Shown: positions 1 to 7,500 of the stretch, in pieces | How the letters are laid out: every line of letters begins with the position of its first letter | How positions within the stretch are numbered: the stretch's first letter is position 1 | NCBI GenBank assembly: GCA_900143635.1 | Contig: FREY01000023.1 | Span: forward strand, 1 to 32,136 | Origin: Rhodobacteraceae bacterium Alg231-04 | GTDB lineage: Bacteria; Pseudomonadota; Alphaproteobacteria; Rhodobacterales; Rhodobacteraceae | Reading direction: 5' to 3' | DNA: 32,136 nucleotides | Position numbers and translations under genes: made by a program | Notes under the pieces: generated by a model | What the model was told of the DNA's origin: nothing | Seen by the model: the letters and a program-made list of their open reading frames with translations, nothing else | Databases searched by the model: none

Positions 1-104
1 GACCGGTGTTGGCCCAGGACACGGCAAACGCGACGCTCGGAAACCTTCATCTTGCTGCGAATGAGGTCGATGCAGGCACGGCGGCGCGAGGGGCTCAGAA
101 GTTT
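1..104 (-). CDS. IS3-family transposase OrfB, N-terminal fragment cut by window edge
   Basis: In the -1 frame relative to OrfA, the minus strand reads KLLSPSRRRACIDLIRSK and then KVSERRVCRVLGQHR. This is the characteristic start of OrfB in the IS407-like subgroup of IS3 elements. Only about 34 codons are present; the integrase-like DDE catalytic domain lies beyond position 1. It overlaps the end of orfA, consistent with programmed -1 frameshifting. Whether the element is intact cannot be judged from this window. Confidence 0.8.
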
Positions 105-373
105 CCCTTTGCGGCCTCGGACAGGATCAATTTGTCCAGCGTCAGGTCCGATACCGCCCTGCGCAGGCGCTCGTTCTCCTTCTGGAGCCGCTTCAGTTCC
201 TTAAGCTGCTCTGTGCCCATTCCGCCGTACTTCTTCTTCCAGCGGTAATAGGTTTGCTCCGTCACGCCGATCTGACGGATTGCATCAATCCGGGGCATCC
301 CTTGCCCCATCAACACTTCAACCTGTCGTAACTTCACGACAATCTCTTCGGGCTTCGGTCTCTTAATAGCCAT
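95..373 (-). CDS. IS3-family transposase OrfA
   Basis: This 92-residue protein has the layout of IS3-family OrfA. A helix-turn-helix spans about residues 8-50 (RQVEVLMGQ... VTEQTYYRWKKKYGG). It is followed by a leucine-zipper-like coiled coil at about 56-82 (LKRLQKENERLRR) of the kind used for OrfA/OrfAB multimerisation. The ATG is preceded by GGAGG at a suitable distance. The gene ends in AAGGGAAACTTCTGA, where the orfB frame overlaps at -1, as in family members that make the OrfAB transposase by ribosomal frameshifting. It appears intact. Confidence 0.9.
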   Translation of the reverse strand: MAIKRPKPEEIVVKLRQVEVLMGQGMPRIDAIRQIGVTEQTYYRWKKKYGGMGTEQLKELKRLQKENERLRRAVSDLTLDKLILSEAAKGNF

Positions 374-482
374 CGATGGTCCTCCGCTTTCCTAAACATA
401 GGGGCGGACCACTTCATTGGGGGAGGCTCAATAGAGCGAACTGTGTAACGGGTGAAACTAGTGGACAGCCCTCTGCGAAGAT

Positions 483-499
483 GACCGCCAGCGGCGGTC
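483..499 (-). terminator. hairpin at the 3' end of the GntR gene
   Basis: GACCGCC-AGC-GGCGGTC is a perfect 7-bp stem with a 3-nt loop that overlaps the stop codon of the GntR gene. No T-run follows on the minus strand, so it may be a weak terminator or an mRNA-end stabiliser and not a classical intrinsic terminator. Confidence 0.4.
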
Positions 500-1196
500 A
501 ATCGGCAGATTCGTTGAACAGGAATTTCCTGATACGGGCGTAGCCATACCCGATGTGGATGCGCTGGATATATCCAACGGCCTGTATGTCCCTTTCAGCC
601 AGCGCCATTTCGAGGTCTGTAAGCTCGGCGACAAGTGCATCTGCCACTTCCGCTCCAGCGCAATCCACCACTCTGTGCCAGGTGCTGGCCGCCTGATAAT
701 AGGCTTGTGTCCAGAAAGAGCGCAGGACTGAGTTGCCGATCAGATCACTGATCAGCGTATTTAGCCGGTCATTTACGATGACATACTGCCGGGAATCGAC
801 CTGCCCGCTGAGCTGATGCGCCTGCTCCAGCAGACTGCGGGCGCGCCCAAGATGGTCGTCGTCAACCTGCGCAGGCGCTGTTGTACCGATCAAGGATGCC
901 AGATGCAGCCGCATGTCATAGACATGGGCAATCTTCTCCGGCGGCAGTTCCATCACCACATTCCCGACACCGTTGATGGTCTCGACCAGGCCAAGGTGGT
1001 TGATCCGGCTGATGGCGTCCCGCACCGGGGTGCGGCTGACGCCAAACTCGTCAGCCAGTTCCGCTTCCTTCAGCCGGTCTCCGGGCGTGTATTCAAGGAA
1101 GCAGATCCGCTTGAGGATCAGGCGCTGAATATCCTCTACGCCGGGTTTGCGGTCCCCCCATCCAGGAGGAGTCAAAGTTGTGTCACCCCTTGCCAA
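498..1196 (-). CDS. GntR-family (FCD subfamily) transcriptional regulator
   Basis: This 232-residue protein is probably the local regulator of the racemase/TRAP/hydrolase module. A GntR winged helix-turn-helix spans about residues 20-85 and includes the hallmark VSRTPVRDAISRINHLGL. An all-helical FCD-type ligand domain follows from about 95 to 225. The start is a TTG, chosen because AGGAAGGGG sits 7 nt upstream and there is no ATG before the HTH. In typical FCD domains His residues bind a metal. Here the segment normally reading F-H before the conserved 'GN' is L-N (in NDRLNTLI...IGN) and only the last His (QRIHI) is obvious, so metal-dependent sensing may be lost. It lies 75 nt downstream of the racemase-like gene on the same strand and may be co-transcribed with it. 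Confidence 0.88.
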   Translation of the reverse strand: MARGDTTLTPPGWGDRKPGVEDIQRLILKRICFLEYTPGDRLKEAELADEFGVSRTPVRDAISRINHLGLVETINGVGNVVMELPPEKIAHVYDMRLHLASLIGTTAPAQVDDDHLGRARSLLEQAHQLSGQVDSRQYVIVNDRLNTLISDLIGNSVLRSFWTQAYYQAASTWHRVVDCAGAEVADALVAELTDLEMALAERDIQAVGYIQRIHIGYGYARIRKFLFNESAD

Positions 1197-1271
1197 GAAA
1201 ACACCCCTTCCTGAACTGTTGCAGTTTGAGGAGTCATATCAAGGCGGCTCGCACGGTAGAAGGCCCATAAT

Positions 1272-1997
1272 TCAGTGTTCCACGAGCAGCTGCCCGTATC
1301 CCTCAATACGGTCGCGGATGCCAGCCAGTCGCAGGGCGTGCCACATCATCGCCTGGTTGGAGCAGATCACCGGCTTGCCCAATTCCTGCTCTAATCGGTC
1401 CACGATCTCCAGCGAACGCAGGGCCCCGCAGCTGATGAAAAGTGCATCGCTGTCTGGCGTGTCGGCCTGCCTGGCAAATTCAGCCAGATACCCGGGGCTG
1501 ACCCGGATCATGTCGCTGTCCTTCTCCAACTGCAGGCCCTTTATCTGCGTGACCTGGAAACCCGCTTTTTCAAGGTATTGAACCTCCTGGGTGTTGATTT
1601 CGTCGAGATAGGGCGTGGCGACAGAGACCCGCGTGACCTGGACCGCACGCAGGGCTTCTATCACCGCTGTGATCAGGCTGGTGGGTTTGGCATTTGGGGC
1701 ACCCTTGTTCAATTCCGCGGCAACCCGGTCTTCCCCAATGACCAGACTGCCCGACGTGCAGCCGTAACAGACCACATCCAGGCTGCCGTCCGGCAGCAGG
1801 GTGGACGCGGCGCGGGCCAGATCCCCGGCATGCTGGTTCAGACTTTCCACCGTGATGCTGTCGCCGATCCAGGCACGGGTAAAATGCACGCCAACGCCAT
1901 CGGGGCACAGGCGGAACATGTCATCCTCGATCGTTTGTTCGGTGGCCAGCAGGACAAAGCCAATTTTCGCTCGATGGTGGCGGCCTTTATCAAACAT
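1272..1997 (-). CDS. Asp/Glu racemase-superfamily enzyme (EutA / maleate isomerase / arylmalonate decarboxylase-like)
   Basis: This 241-residue protein belongs to the two-cysteine racemase superfamily, which includes maleate cis-trans isomerase, arylmalonate decarboxylase, hydantoin racemase and the ectoine-utilisation protein EutA. The two catalytic cysteines are visible as C80 in VVCYGCTSGS and C190 in FISCGALRS. The C-terminal PVICSNQAMMWHALRLAGI matches the maleate isomerase/EutA branch better than amino-acid racemases. The ATG has AGAGGGGAAG upstream. The gene is divergent from the TRAP operon, with 161 nt between start codons, so it probably processes the imported compound or an intermediate. 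The exact reaction (isomerisation, racemisation or decarboxylation) cannot be read from sequence. Confidence 0.82.
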   Translation of the reverse strand: MFDKGRHHRAKIGFVLLATEQTIEDDMFRLCPDGVGVHFTRAWIGDSITVESLNQHAGDLARAASTLLPDGSLDVVCYGCTSGSLVIGEDRVAAELNKGAPNAKPTSLITAVIEALRAVQVTRVSVATPYLDEINTQEVQYLEKAGFQVTQIKGLQLEKDSDMIRVSPGYLAEFARQADTPDSDALFISCGALRSLEIVDRLEQELGKPVICSNQAMMWHALRLAGIRDRIEGYGQLLVEH

Positions 1998-2158
1998 GTG
2001 TCGTCTTCCCCTCTTTGGTGTATGCAGGTGGGCTAAATTTTGCCCGGATATAGGGTTAAAACAGTCATTGACGCAATAGCTGTGTACAGCTTAACAGTTT
2101 GCAGGGCTTGAACGTTGATTCGAGCCGCGTCTGAAACACGAATAGGGAGGGAACCTTC
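1998..2158. promoter_or_regulatory. divergent promoter region between racemase and TRAP operon
   Basis: This 161-nt spacer must hold promoters for both directions. It contains AGCTGT-GT-ACAGCT at 2078-2091, an inverted repeat with 6-bp arms, immediately downstream of a possible -35 box TTGACG at 2068-2073. A dimeric GntR protein bound there would overlap RNA polymerase. The -10 element is not convincing. The strong ribosome-binding site AGGGAGG at 2144-2150 supports the GTG start of the next gene. Confidence 0.45.
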
Positions 2159-3163
2159 GTGGGGATCGCAACATTTGTTAAAGCAGGTGCCGCAGCGGCG
2201 GGCATTCTGGCTGCCACGCTGCCCGCAGCGCAGGCCGAAGACATCATTCTGGGCCACGTCATGGACACCCAGCACATCTTTCACCAAGTGTCCGAGCGCT
2301 TCTCGGCACGGCTGACCGAGCTGTCCGGCGGCGAGATGAGCGTCGACTATCACCCGGGCGGAGACCTCGGTGACTGGACGTCGATTGTTGAACAGGTTGC
2401 GCAGGGCGCCGTTCAGATGACCATGTCCTGGAACCACTCTGAATTGGATCCGCGTTGGGACGTTTCTGTCCTGGGATACGTGGCAAATGATTGGGAGTCC
2501 GGCCGTGCTGTATACGGCCCCGGATCGGTCATGATGGATGTGTACAACGAAATCATGGGCGATCTGAACATGGTTCTGCTGGGCACGATCCCCACCGATT
2601 TTACCGGCTTCGTTGTCCGTAAAGGCATCGATGTTCCAACAGAATTCCCTGACGATGCCAGCGGCTTCAAGATGCGCGTTCCTGGTATGCCGATGGCAAT
2701 CGAACGTTATCAGGCAACTGGGTTCTCGGCTGTGCCAATGGCGTTTTCCGAGGTGCATACAGCGCTGCAAACCGGCGCCATCGATGGCCGGGCCTATTCG
2801 CCGCCCTCCGAAGTGCTGCTCTTCAAGGATGTCCTGAGCGCCTATGTCTTCACCCGCGAGAATTTCGAGCACACCTTCTGGACTGCTAACAAGCAGTGGT
2901 TCGAGGGCCTGAGCGAAGAGCAGCAGGGCTGGGTGCGCACGGCGGCTGACGAGGCGGCCACCTGGGCTTGGGAGAACGCTGAGGCGGAAAGCCCGAAGTG
3001 GTTCGAACAAATCAAGGACGCCGGGATCGACATTGTCGAGCTGTCCCCGGAACAACTGGCCGCTTATCGCGAAAAGGTTGTGTCGGTTGAGTACCCCTAC
3101 ATGGAAGGCGTCCTCGGCGCCGAGATCATGGGTCAGATCAAGGCTGCTGCCGGGATCGAATAA
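2159..3163 (+). CDS. TRAP transporter substrate-binding protein (DctP family)
   Basis: This 334-residue periplasmic binding protein belongs to a tripartite ATP-independent periplasmic transporter. A Sec signal peptide is evident (hydrophobic core at about residues 8-20, then LPAAQA before EDIILGHV). The mature protein has the DctP fold, including the conserved GFKMRVPGMP segment, whose arginine normally binds the substrate carboxylate. It starts at GTG 2159, with AGGGAGG about 8 nt upstream. It is the first gene of a plus-strand operon with the two permeases, an M24 hydrolase and an amidohydrolase. The substrate is unknown; the arginine suggests a carboxylate-bearing molecule. Confidence 0.93.
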   Translation: MGIATFVKAGAAAAGILAATLPAAQAEDIILGHVMDTQHIFHQVSERFSARLTELSGGEMSVDYHPGGDLGDWTSIVEQVAQGAVQMTMSWNHSELDPRWDVSVLGYVANDWESGRAVYGPGSVMMDVYNEIMGDLNMVLLGTIPTDFTGFVVRKGIDVPTEFPDDASGFKMRVPGMPMAIERYQATGFSAVPMAFSEVHTALQTGAIDGRAYSPPSEVLLFKDVLSAYVFTRENFEHTFWTANKQWFEGLSEEQQGWVRTAADEAATWAWENAEAESPKWFEQIKDAGIDIVELSPEQLAAYREKVVSVEYPYMEGVLGAEIMGQIKAAAGIE

Positions 3164-3171
3164 TCCGGCCG

Positions 3172-3199
3172 ATGCGCGCGGGTCTGAACCCGCGCGCAT
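3172..3199 (+). promoter_or_regulatory. strong intergenic hairpin between TRAP binding protein and small permease
   Basis: ATGCGCGCGGGT-ctga-ACCCGCGCGCAT forms a perfect 12-bp GC-rich stem with a tetraloop, 9 nt after the binding-protein stop codon. There is no T-run, so read-through is expected. Hairpins in this position in transporter operons commonly protect the 3' end of the binding-protein message, raising its level over the permeases. That role is inferred here. Confidence 0.7.
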
Positions 3200-3222
3200 G
3201 CATGCGGATGGGAGGGAGAAGC

Positions 3223-3834
3223 ATGTCTAAAGAACTGTTACATACAGACAGCTTAAGCGATGTCACCCTGCCTGAACCGATCATTCCGGTTCCGGCAAGC
3301 GGCAACCGCGCAGCGCCAGTTTACCGATCACTTGGGGCGATTTATAGCGTCGAGGCCAAGCTGGCCTGGCTGATGCGGGTCACCATGTTTGTGGCGATGA
3401 TTTCCCTGGGGCTGCTGATGGCAGCGCAGGTTTTCATGCGCTATGTGATATCCCTGCCGTTTCTGGGCATGGAAGAGATGGCACCGATGCTCGCGTTGTG
3501 GATCTATTTCATCGGAATGGCTTACAGCTCGCGCGAGCGGGATCACATCGAAGGCGGTGTGATGACATTGATCACCCAAAACCGGACTGTGCTGCTGTCT
3601 CTGCGTTTGCTGGGTACGGTCATCTGCCTGATCGCACTGGTGATCTTTCTGAAATATGCAATCGATTTTGCCTCGTTCAACATCAAGGTAAACCGGAAGA
3701 GCGCTTACATGCGCTTGCCCAAGTACCTGTGGGATTTCAGCATGTTATTCGGATTTGGGCTGATGATCTTCTATCTGGCATTGCAGGCCTTTCTCGAAAC
3801 CCGCGCATTGATTACCGGAAAGGGAGGAGAATAA
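3223..3834 (+). CDS. TRAP transporter small permease (DctQ family)
   Basis: This 203-residue integral membrane protein has about four hydrophobic helices. The first covers roughly residues 50-70 (AWLMRVTMFVAMISLGLL). Between the first pair is the DctQ-typical RYV...PFLGMEEMAPMLALW. The start at ATG 3223 is preferred over an upstream in-frame ATG at 3172 because GGAGGGA lies 5 nt before it and the upstream codons fall inside the GC hairpin. The long soluble N-terminus (about 45 residues) is somewhat unusual. The stop codon is one base before the next ATG, so it is tightly coupled to the large permease. Confidence 0.92.
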   Translation: MSKELLHTDSLSDVTLPEPIIPVPASGNRAAPVYRSLGAIYSVEAKLAWLMRVTMFVAMISLGLLMAAQVFMRYVISLPFLGMEEMAPMLALWIYFIGMAYSSRERDHIEGGVMTLITQNRTVLLSLRLLGTVICLIALVIFLKYAIDFASFNIKVNRKSAYMRLPKYLWDFSMLFGFGLMIFYLALQAFLETRALITGKGGE

Positions 3835-3835
3835 C

Positions 3836-5131
3836 ATGGCATTCTTTTTTGTCGCCATTTTGCTTGTCGTTCTTCTGTTGCTTATCGAGGTGCCTGTTGG
3901 TTTTGCATTTGGTGTCGGGGCCCTGGCCTATGGCACGCTGCTTGGCACCGATATCTCGTTTCATGCCGGGTTCGGCTATTCTCAGGTCAGCGCCTTTTCG
4001 CTTCTGGCTATTCCGCTTTTCATTCTCTCCGGCACACTGATGGGGGCCTCTGGCATTTCTGAACGCCTGCTGGATTTCGTGAACTCCTTTGTTGGCCGGA
4101 CCAAAGGCGGCCTGGGTGCGGTGACGGTTCTTACATGCGCGATGTTTGGCGCGATCTCCGGATCTGCCTCGGCTGCCATTGCCGCGATTGGCAAGATCAT
4201 GGTGCCGCGCATGATCAAAGAAGGCTACCCGCCGGGTCATGCAACCGCACTGGTCGCGGTGTCTTCGGTTCTGGCGCTGATGATCCCGCCAAGCATTCCG
4301 ATGATCGTTTTTGCCATCGCCATCCGGGAATCTGTTGCCAAATGCTTCCTCGCCACGATGGGACCGGGCGTCATGCTGGCGCTGATCTATTGCGGCCTGA
4401 ATTTCTGGTTCCTGCGTAAGAATGACACCGTCACGGTTGATGCTGCGCTGACACCCCGTGAAACAGTCGCCGAAGTGGGCAGAACCGGAAAACGCGCCAG
4501 TCTGGCCATAATCATGCCAGTCATCGTACTGGGAGGGATCTATTCCGGCATCGCCACGCCGACCGAAGCAGGTGCGGTTGCTCTTGTTTACACGCTGATT
4601 GTTGGCATCCTGATCTATCGCACACTGCCGTTTGACAATCTGTTCAATTCGACGGTCGAGGCCGCGCGGCTGACCGGCGCCATCCTGATGGTTCTTTTCT
4701 TCCTCTTTGTGATGAGCCGCGGCATGGTTCTGGCCAAAGTGCCTACCCAGTTCGCCGATTTGCTGCTGTCGATCTCGGAGAACAAGATCGTCATCCTGCT
4801 GCTCATCAACCTGCTGCTGCTTATCATGGGAATGATTATCGATGACGTTTCCGGCGGCGTTCTGGCGGCGATCATCCTGTTGCCCGTCACGCAGAAAATC
4901 GGCCTGGACCCGATCCATTTTGCCGCCATCGTGGGCACCAATTTGGGTTTGGGCAATATCTCCCCGCCCTGTGCCCCGCTACTCTACATGGCTGGTGGCG
5001 TTACGAAACAGCCGCTGTCGACCTATGTCGGGCCGACGATGAAGTTCTTGCTGTTGGGGCATCTGCCGATGGTGTTCCTGGTCACCTTCATCCCCTCTAT
5101 CGCCCTGTTCCTCCCCGGTCTTCTAGACTGA
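3836..5131 (+). CDS. TRAP transporter large permease (DctM family)
   Basis: This 431-residue DctM-type permease, about 12 hydrophobic segments, is the ion-coupled transport subunit. Recognisable family segments are IPLFILSGTLMGASGISERLLDF (about residues 59-81), the GAISGSASAAIAAIG loop, VLALMIPPSIPMIVF, GIATPTEAGAVA, and near the C-terminus LGNISPPCAPLLYMAGG. Length is normal for the family (about 425-435). The ribosome-binding site AGGGAGGAG lies inside the end of the small-permease gene and only 1 nt separates stop and start, indicating translational coupling. It acts with the binding protein and small permease in the inner membrane. Confidence 0.95.
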   Translation: MAFFFVAILLVVLLLLIEVPVGFAFGVGALAYGTLLGTDISFHAGFGYSQVSAFSLLAIPLFILSGTLMGASGISERLLDFVNSFVGRTKGGLGAVTVLTCAMFGAISGSASAAIAAIGKIMVPRMIKEGYPPGHATALVAVSSVLALMIPPSIPMIVFAIAIRESVAKCFLATMGPGVMLALIYCGLNFWFLRKNDTVTVDAALTPRETVAEVGRTGKRASLAIIMPVIVLGGIYSGIATPTEAGAVALVYTLIVGILIYRTLPFDNLFNSTVEAARLTGAILMVLFFLFVMSRGMVLAKVPTQFADLLLSISENKIVILLLINLLLLIMGMIIDDVSGGVLAAIILLPVTQKIGLDPIHFAAIVGTNLGLGNISPPCAPLLYMAGGVTKQPLSTYVGPTMKFLLLGHLPMVFLVTFIPSIALFLPGLLD

Positions 5132-5160
5132 CCTAAACACACGCACAAAGGAAAGAATTT

Positions 5161-6318
5161 ATGCTGGAAGAAGCAAAAAACCGCACATTAAGCCTGCAAG
5201 CCCGCATGAAGGACGCGGGCATTCAAAAAGCAGTGTTCACTGACGAAAGCTCGATCGCATATCTGGCGGGCTTCTGGGGCTACCTCGGGATCGAATTTGG
5301 CCGTCCCTCTATGCTGGTAGTAGATGCGCAGGACGCCCCGGTTGTCATCACCCCTCTGATGGAATCTGAGATGGTGGCGGAAATGACCTGGGTCGAGGAC
5401 GTGCAGACCTGGGAAGACATCGGCCCGCGCAGCTGGGGCCGGGCACTGGCCCGCGCCCTGGGTGAGGCGCCGAAGGAGATCTGGATCGAGCGCAGCACAA
5501 TCCCGGCTATTGTGCGCAATCATCTGGATGACACCTACCCTGGTGTGCCGCTCAAGGACATCTCGCCAGTTCTGGGCGCAATGCGCACGATCAAAACACC
5601 TTTCGAGATCGGCGTGATGAAAGAAGCCGGCCAGATTGCGGGCGCAATGATGGCGGCAGCCCATGACAGTCTGCGCGAAGGCGCACAGGAGTATGAGAGC
5701 GCCCTGGCAGTGATCGAGGCGGGATCCCGCAAAGCGGCCACCTTCCTGACCGACAAAGGCTGGGATCGTTTCGTCTCGCCGATGATCCATAACCTGCAGA
5801 TCCTGCAGAGCGGCACCGACGCCTCGATGGTACACCGCCGCGCCAGCGTCAAAGCCTACGAGAAATTCGATCCGGTCTATTTCTGTTTCTGCAACATGGC
5901 GCAGTTCAAACAGTACAAGCTGGGCTTTGACCGGATGTTCCATATCGGCGATGTGACCGACCAGGCGCGGGATGTGCAGGAAGCCGCGATTGCTGCCCAG
6001 CAGGCTGCAATTGCAGTCATGCGTCCGGGTGTGCTGGCCGAAGACGTTGCTGCCGCCGCCAATGAGGTCTACCGCGCCCGCGGCTACGAGACCGGCTACC
6101 GGACCGGCCGCTCGATTGGTGTCGCCTATTTGGAAGCACCAGAGTTGAAGGCCGGTGACAAGACAGTGCTGCAGCCGGGCATGACCTTTGCTGTGGATGG
6201 CGGCATTTCCGTGGATGGCGTGACCGCGGGCCGGATCGGGGACTCCATTGTGGTGACCGAAACCGGAATTGACTATATCACCAACTATCCCCGCGAAATC
6301 CTGCTGAGCAAAGGTTGA
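5161..6318 (+). CDS. M24-family (creatinase / ectoine hydrolase-like) hydrolase without metal ligands
   Basis: This 385-residue protein has the two-domain pita-bread layout: a creatinase N-domain at about 1-145 and the M24 catalytic domain at about 150-380. By eye the usual five metal ligands of Xaa-Pro peptidases are replaced: Asp by Gly255 in KLGFDRMF, His by Arg317 in GRSIG, and the last Glu by Gly360 in GRIGDSI. The creatinase-type histidine appears kept as H225 (MVHRR). Two creatinase glutamates correspond to aspartates D257 and D346. The C-terminal GDKTVLQPGMTF and NYPREIL resemble ectoine hydrolase (DoeA/EutD). It probably hydrolyses a small C-N bond, not a peptide. AAAGGAAAG precedes the ATG; the gene follows the TRAP permease by 29 nt. 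Confidence 0.82.
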   Translation: MLEEAKNRTLSLQARMKDAGIQKAVFTDESSIAYLAGFWGYLGIEFGRPSMLVVDAQDAPVVITPLMESEMVAEMTWVEDVQTWEDIGPRSWGRALARALGEAPKEIWIERSTIPAIVRNHLDDTYPGVPLKDISPVLGAMRTIKTPFEIGVMKEAGQIAGAMMAAAHDSLREGAQEYESALAVIEAGSRKAATFLTDKGWDRFVSPMIHNLQILQSGTDASMVHRRASVKAYEKFDPVYFCFCNMAQFKQYKLGFDRMFHIGDVTDQARDVQEAAIAAQQAAIAVMRPGVLAEDVAAAANEVYRARGYETGYRTGRSIGVAYLEAPELKAGDKTVLQPGMTFAVDGGISVDGVTAGRIGDSIVVTETGIDYITNYPREILLSKG

Positions 6319-6321
6319 ACC

Positions 6322-7104
6322 ATGACCGGCAACCTGAACATCGTTGTTGCCCAAAGCCCTGCGGACCTGGATGGTCCGCAGGCGCGGCTGGCTTGGCTGA
6401 GAGCCTGTCTTGCTGGTCTGGAAGAAAACAAAACGGACCTGATTGTCCTGCCAGAGCTGTTTTTGACCGGATACAACATTGGCAGTCGGGTTGCAGATTG
6501 GGCGGAACCGACAGACGGCCCGTCGGCACAGGCGATCGCGGAACTGGCTCGAAAGCACAGCGTCGCCATCCACTATGGGTTTCCAGAGCGGGCTAACGGG
6601 GTGCTTAATAATTCCGCCTCCTGCATCGGTAAGGACGGCACTTTGCTGGCGACTCACCGCAAACTGCTGTTGCCGCCCGGCTTCGAGGGGGATCATTTCA
6701 CCCCTGGCAAACGCTATACTCTGTTTGAGATTGAAGGGGTCAAAGCTGCCACGCTGATCTGCTACGATGCTGAGTTTCCGGAGACTTTCCGGGAAGTAGC
6801 CAAGATTGGCGCTGAAATCGTTCTGGTTCCGACCGCGCTAGGGGCGCAATGGGGAATAGTGGCAAATACAGTCATCCCCGCGCGTGCGTTCGAGAACGGC
6901 GTCTACGTCTGCTATGCGAATTCCTGCGGACATGAAAACGGCATGGACTACTTCGGCGGAAGCTGTGTCATTGCCCCGAATGGACAGGAGCTTGCCAGAG
7001 CTGGAAGTGGGGAAGAATTGTTGAGTGCAACAGCTGCACATAAACCTGTAATGGACGCCCGGCAGCGCTTGCCATACCTGATCGATCGCCAGAGACTTCC
7101 CTGA
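6322..7104 (+). CDS. nitrilase-superfamily carbon-nitrogen hydrolase
   Basis: This 260-residue amidohydrolase has the complete Glu-Lys-Cys triad: E45 in IVLPELFLTG, K114 in THRKLLLP, and C147 in ATLICYDAEFPE. Length and motifs fit single-domain aliphatic amidase or N-carbamoyl amidase branches, not true nitrilases. The start lies 3 nt after the M24 gene stop, so the two hydrolases are probably made together, one taking the product of the other. If the module handles an ectoine-like compound, this enzyme could take the place of the M20-type deacetylase. No signal peptide is visible, so it is cytoplasmic. The exact substrate is not deducible. Confidence 0.9.
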   Translation: MTGNLNIVVAQSPADLDGPQARLAWLRACLAGLEENKTDLIVLPELFLTGYNIGSRVADWAEPTDGPSAQAIAELARKHSVAIHYGFPERANGVLNNSASCIGKDGTLLATHRKLLLPPGFEGDHFTPGKRYTLFEIEGVKAATLICYDAEFPETFREVAKIGAEIVLVPTALGAQWGIVANTVIPARAFENGVYVCYANSCGHENGMDYFGGSCVIAPNGQELARAGSGEELLSATAAHKPVMDARQRLPYLIDRQRLP

Positions 7105-7419
7105 CAGCCCTACCAGTGCGTTTCTGACACCATGCGACCCTGTGCTCTCCGCGTGGATGTCCGGTTCCTGTCAGCAAGAGCTTGCCACAAAGCAAAGTAG
7201 ACGAAACCGCGATTTCGCGTTCGTCTGGATGTCGGCTCCAGACATCGCACCTTGCCGGATTCGCACCCGCAGAGAACGGCCGTTTCCCGCCCGACCTACA
7301 TGAACCCCTTGGCGGCCAGCCAGGAAATCGAATGTCCAGAAAGGGCTGTCTGCCGTCATCCAATGACTTGGCAGGGGTGTGACCTTGCCGCACCCCTGCT
7401 GCTGCACCGCTGACCAGCC
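7105..7419. other. non-coding stretch with several inverted repeats
   Basis: No convincing gene is present. Three inverted repeats stand out. AGACGAA...TTCGTCT at 7199-7226 has an inner CGCGA/TCGCG. GTCTGGA-tgtcggc-TCCAGAC lies at 7223-7243 and partly overlaps the first. GCAGGGGTG...CACCCCTGC lies at 7371-7399 with an 11-nt loop. None is followed by a clear T-run. The region lies between the end of the amidohydrolase operon and IS debris, so it may include decayed mobile-element sequence. Confidence 0.4.
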
Positions 7420-7500
7420 CCACTTGAGTGGTCCAGTTTGAAAGTTAGTGCATGGTTGGCCTCTGGTCCTTCGGGATGATGGCCTCGGGCGCAGGTGCGA
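7420..7500 (-). mobile_element. solo insertion-sequence end (remnant)
   Basis: The 21-nt GGTCCAGTTTGAAAGTTAGTG at 7430-7450 recurs as its reverse complement, with one mismatch, at 31863-31883. Weaker similarity continues beyond it (GATGATGGC here, matching GCCATCGTC there). It looks like one end of an IS family of which no intact copy is in the window. It abuts the point where similarity of the neighbouring flavoprotein pseudogene stops, so its insertion or later deletion probably truncated that gene. Confidence 0.5.

Larger units (their letters stand above)
1..430 (-). mobile_element. IS3-family insertion sequence (IS407-like), partial
   Basis: The left edge of the window carries one end of an IS3-family element read on the minus strand. 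It contains a complete orfA (373 to 95) and the first codons of orfB, which runs off the window. The outer end is probably at about 430, where the minus strand reads TGAGCCTCCCCCAATGAAG, a plausible terminal inverted repeat. The other end, and therefore any target duplication, is outside the window. The boundary at 430 is inferred from the repeat-like sequence and is not proven by a second copy. Confidence 0.8.
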
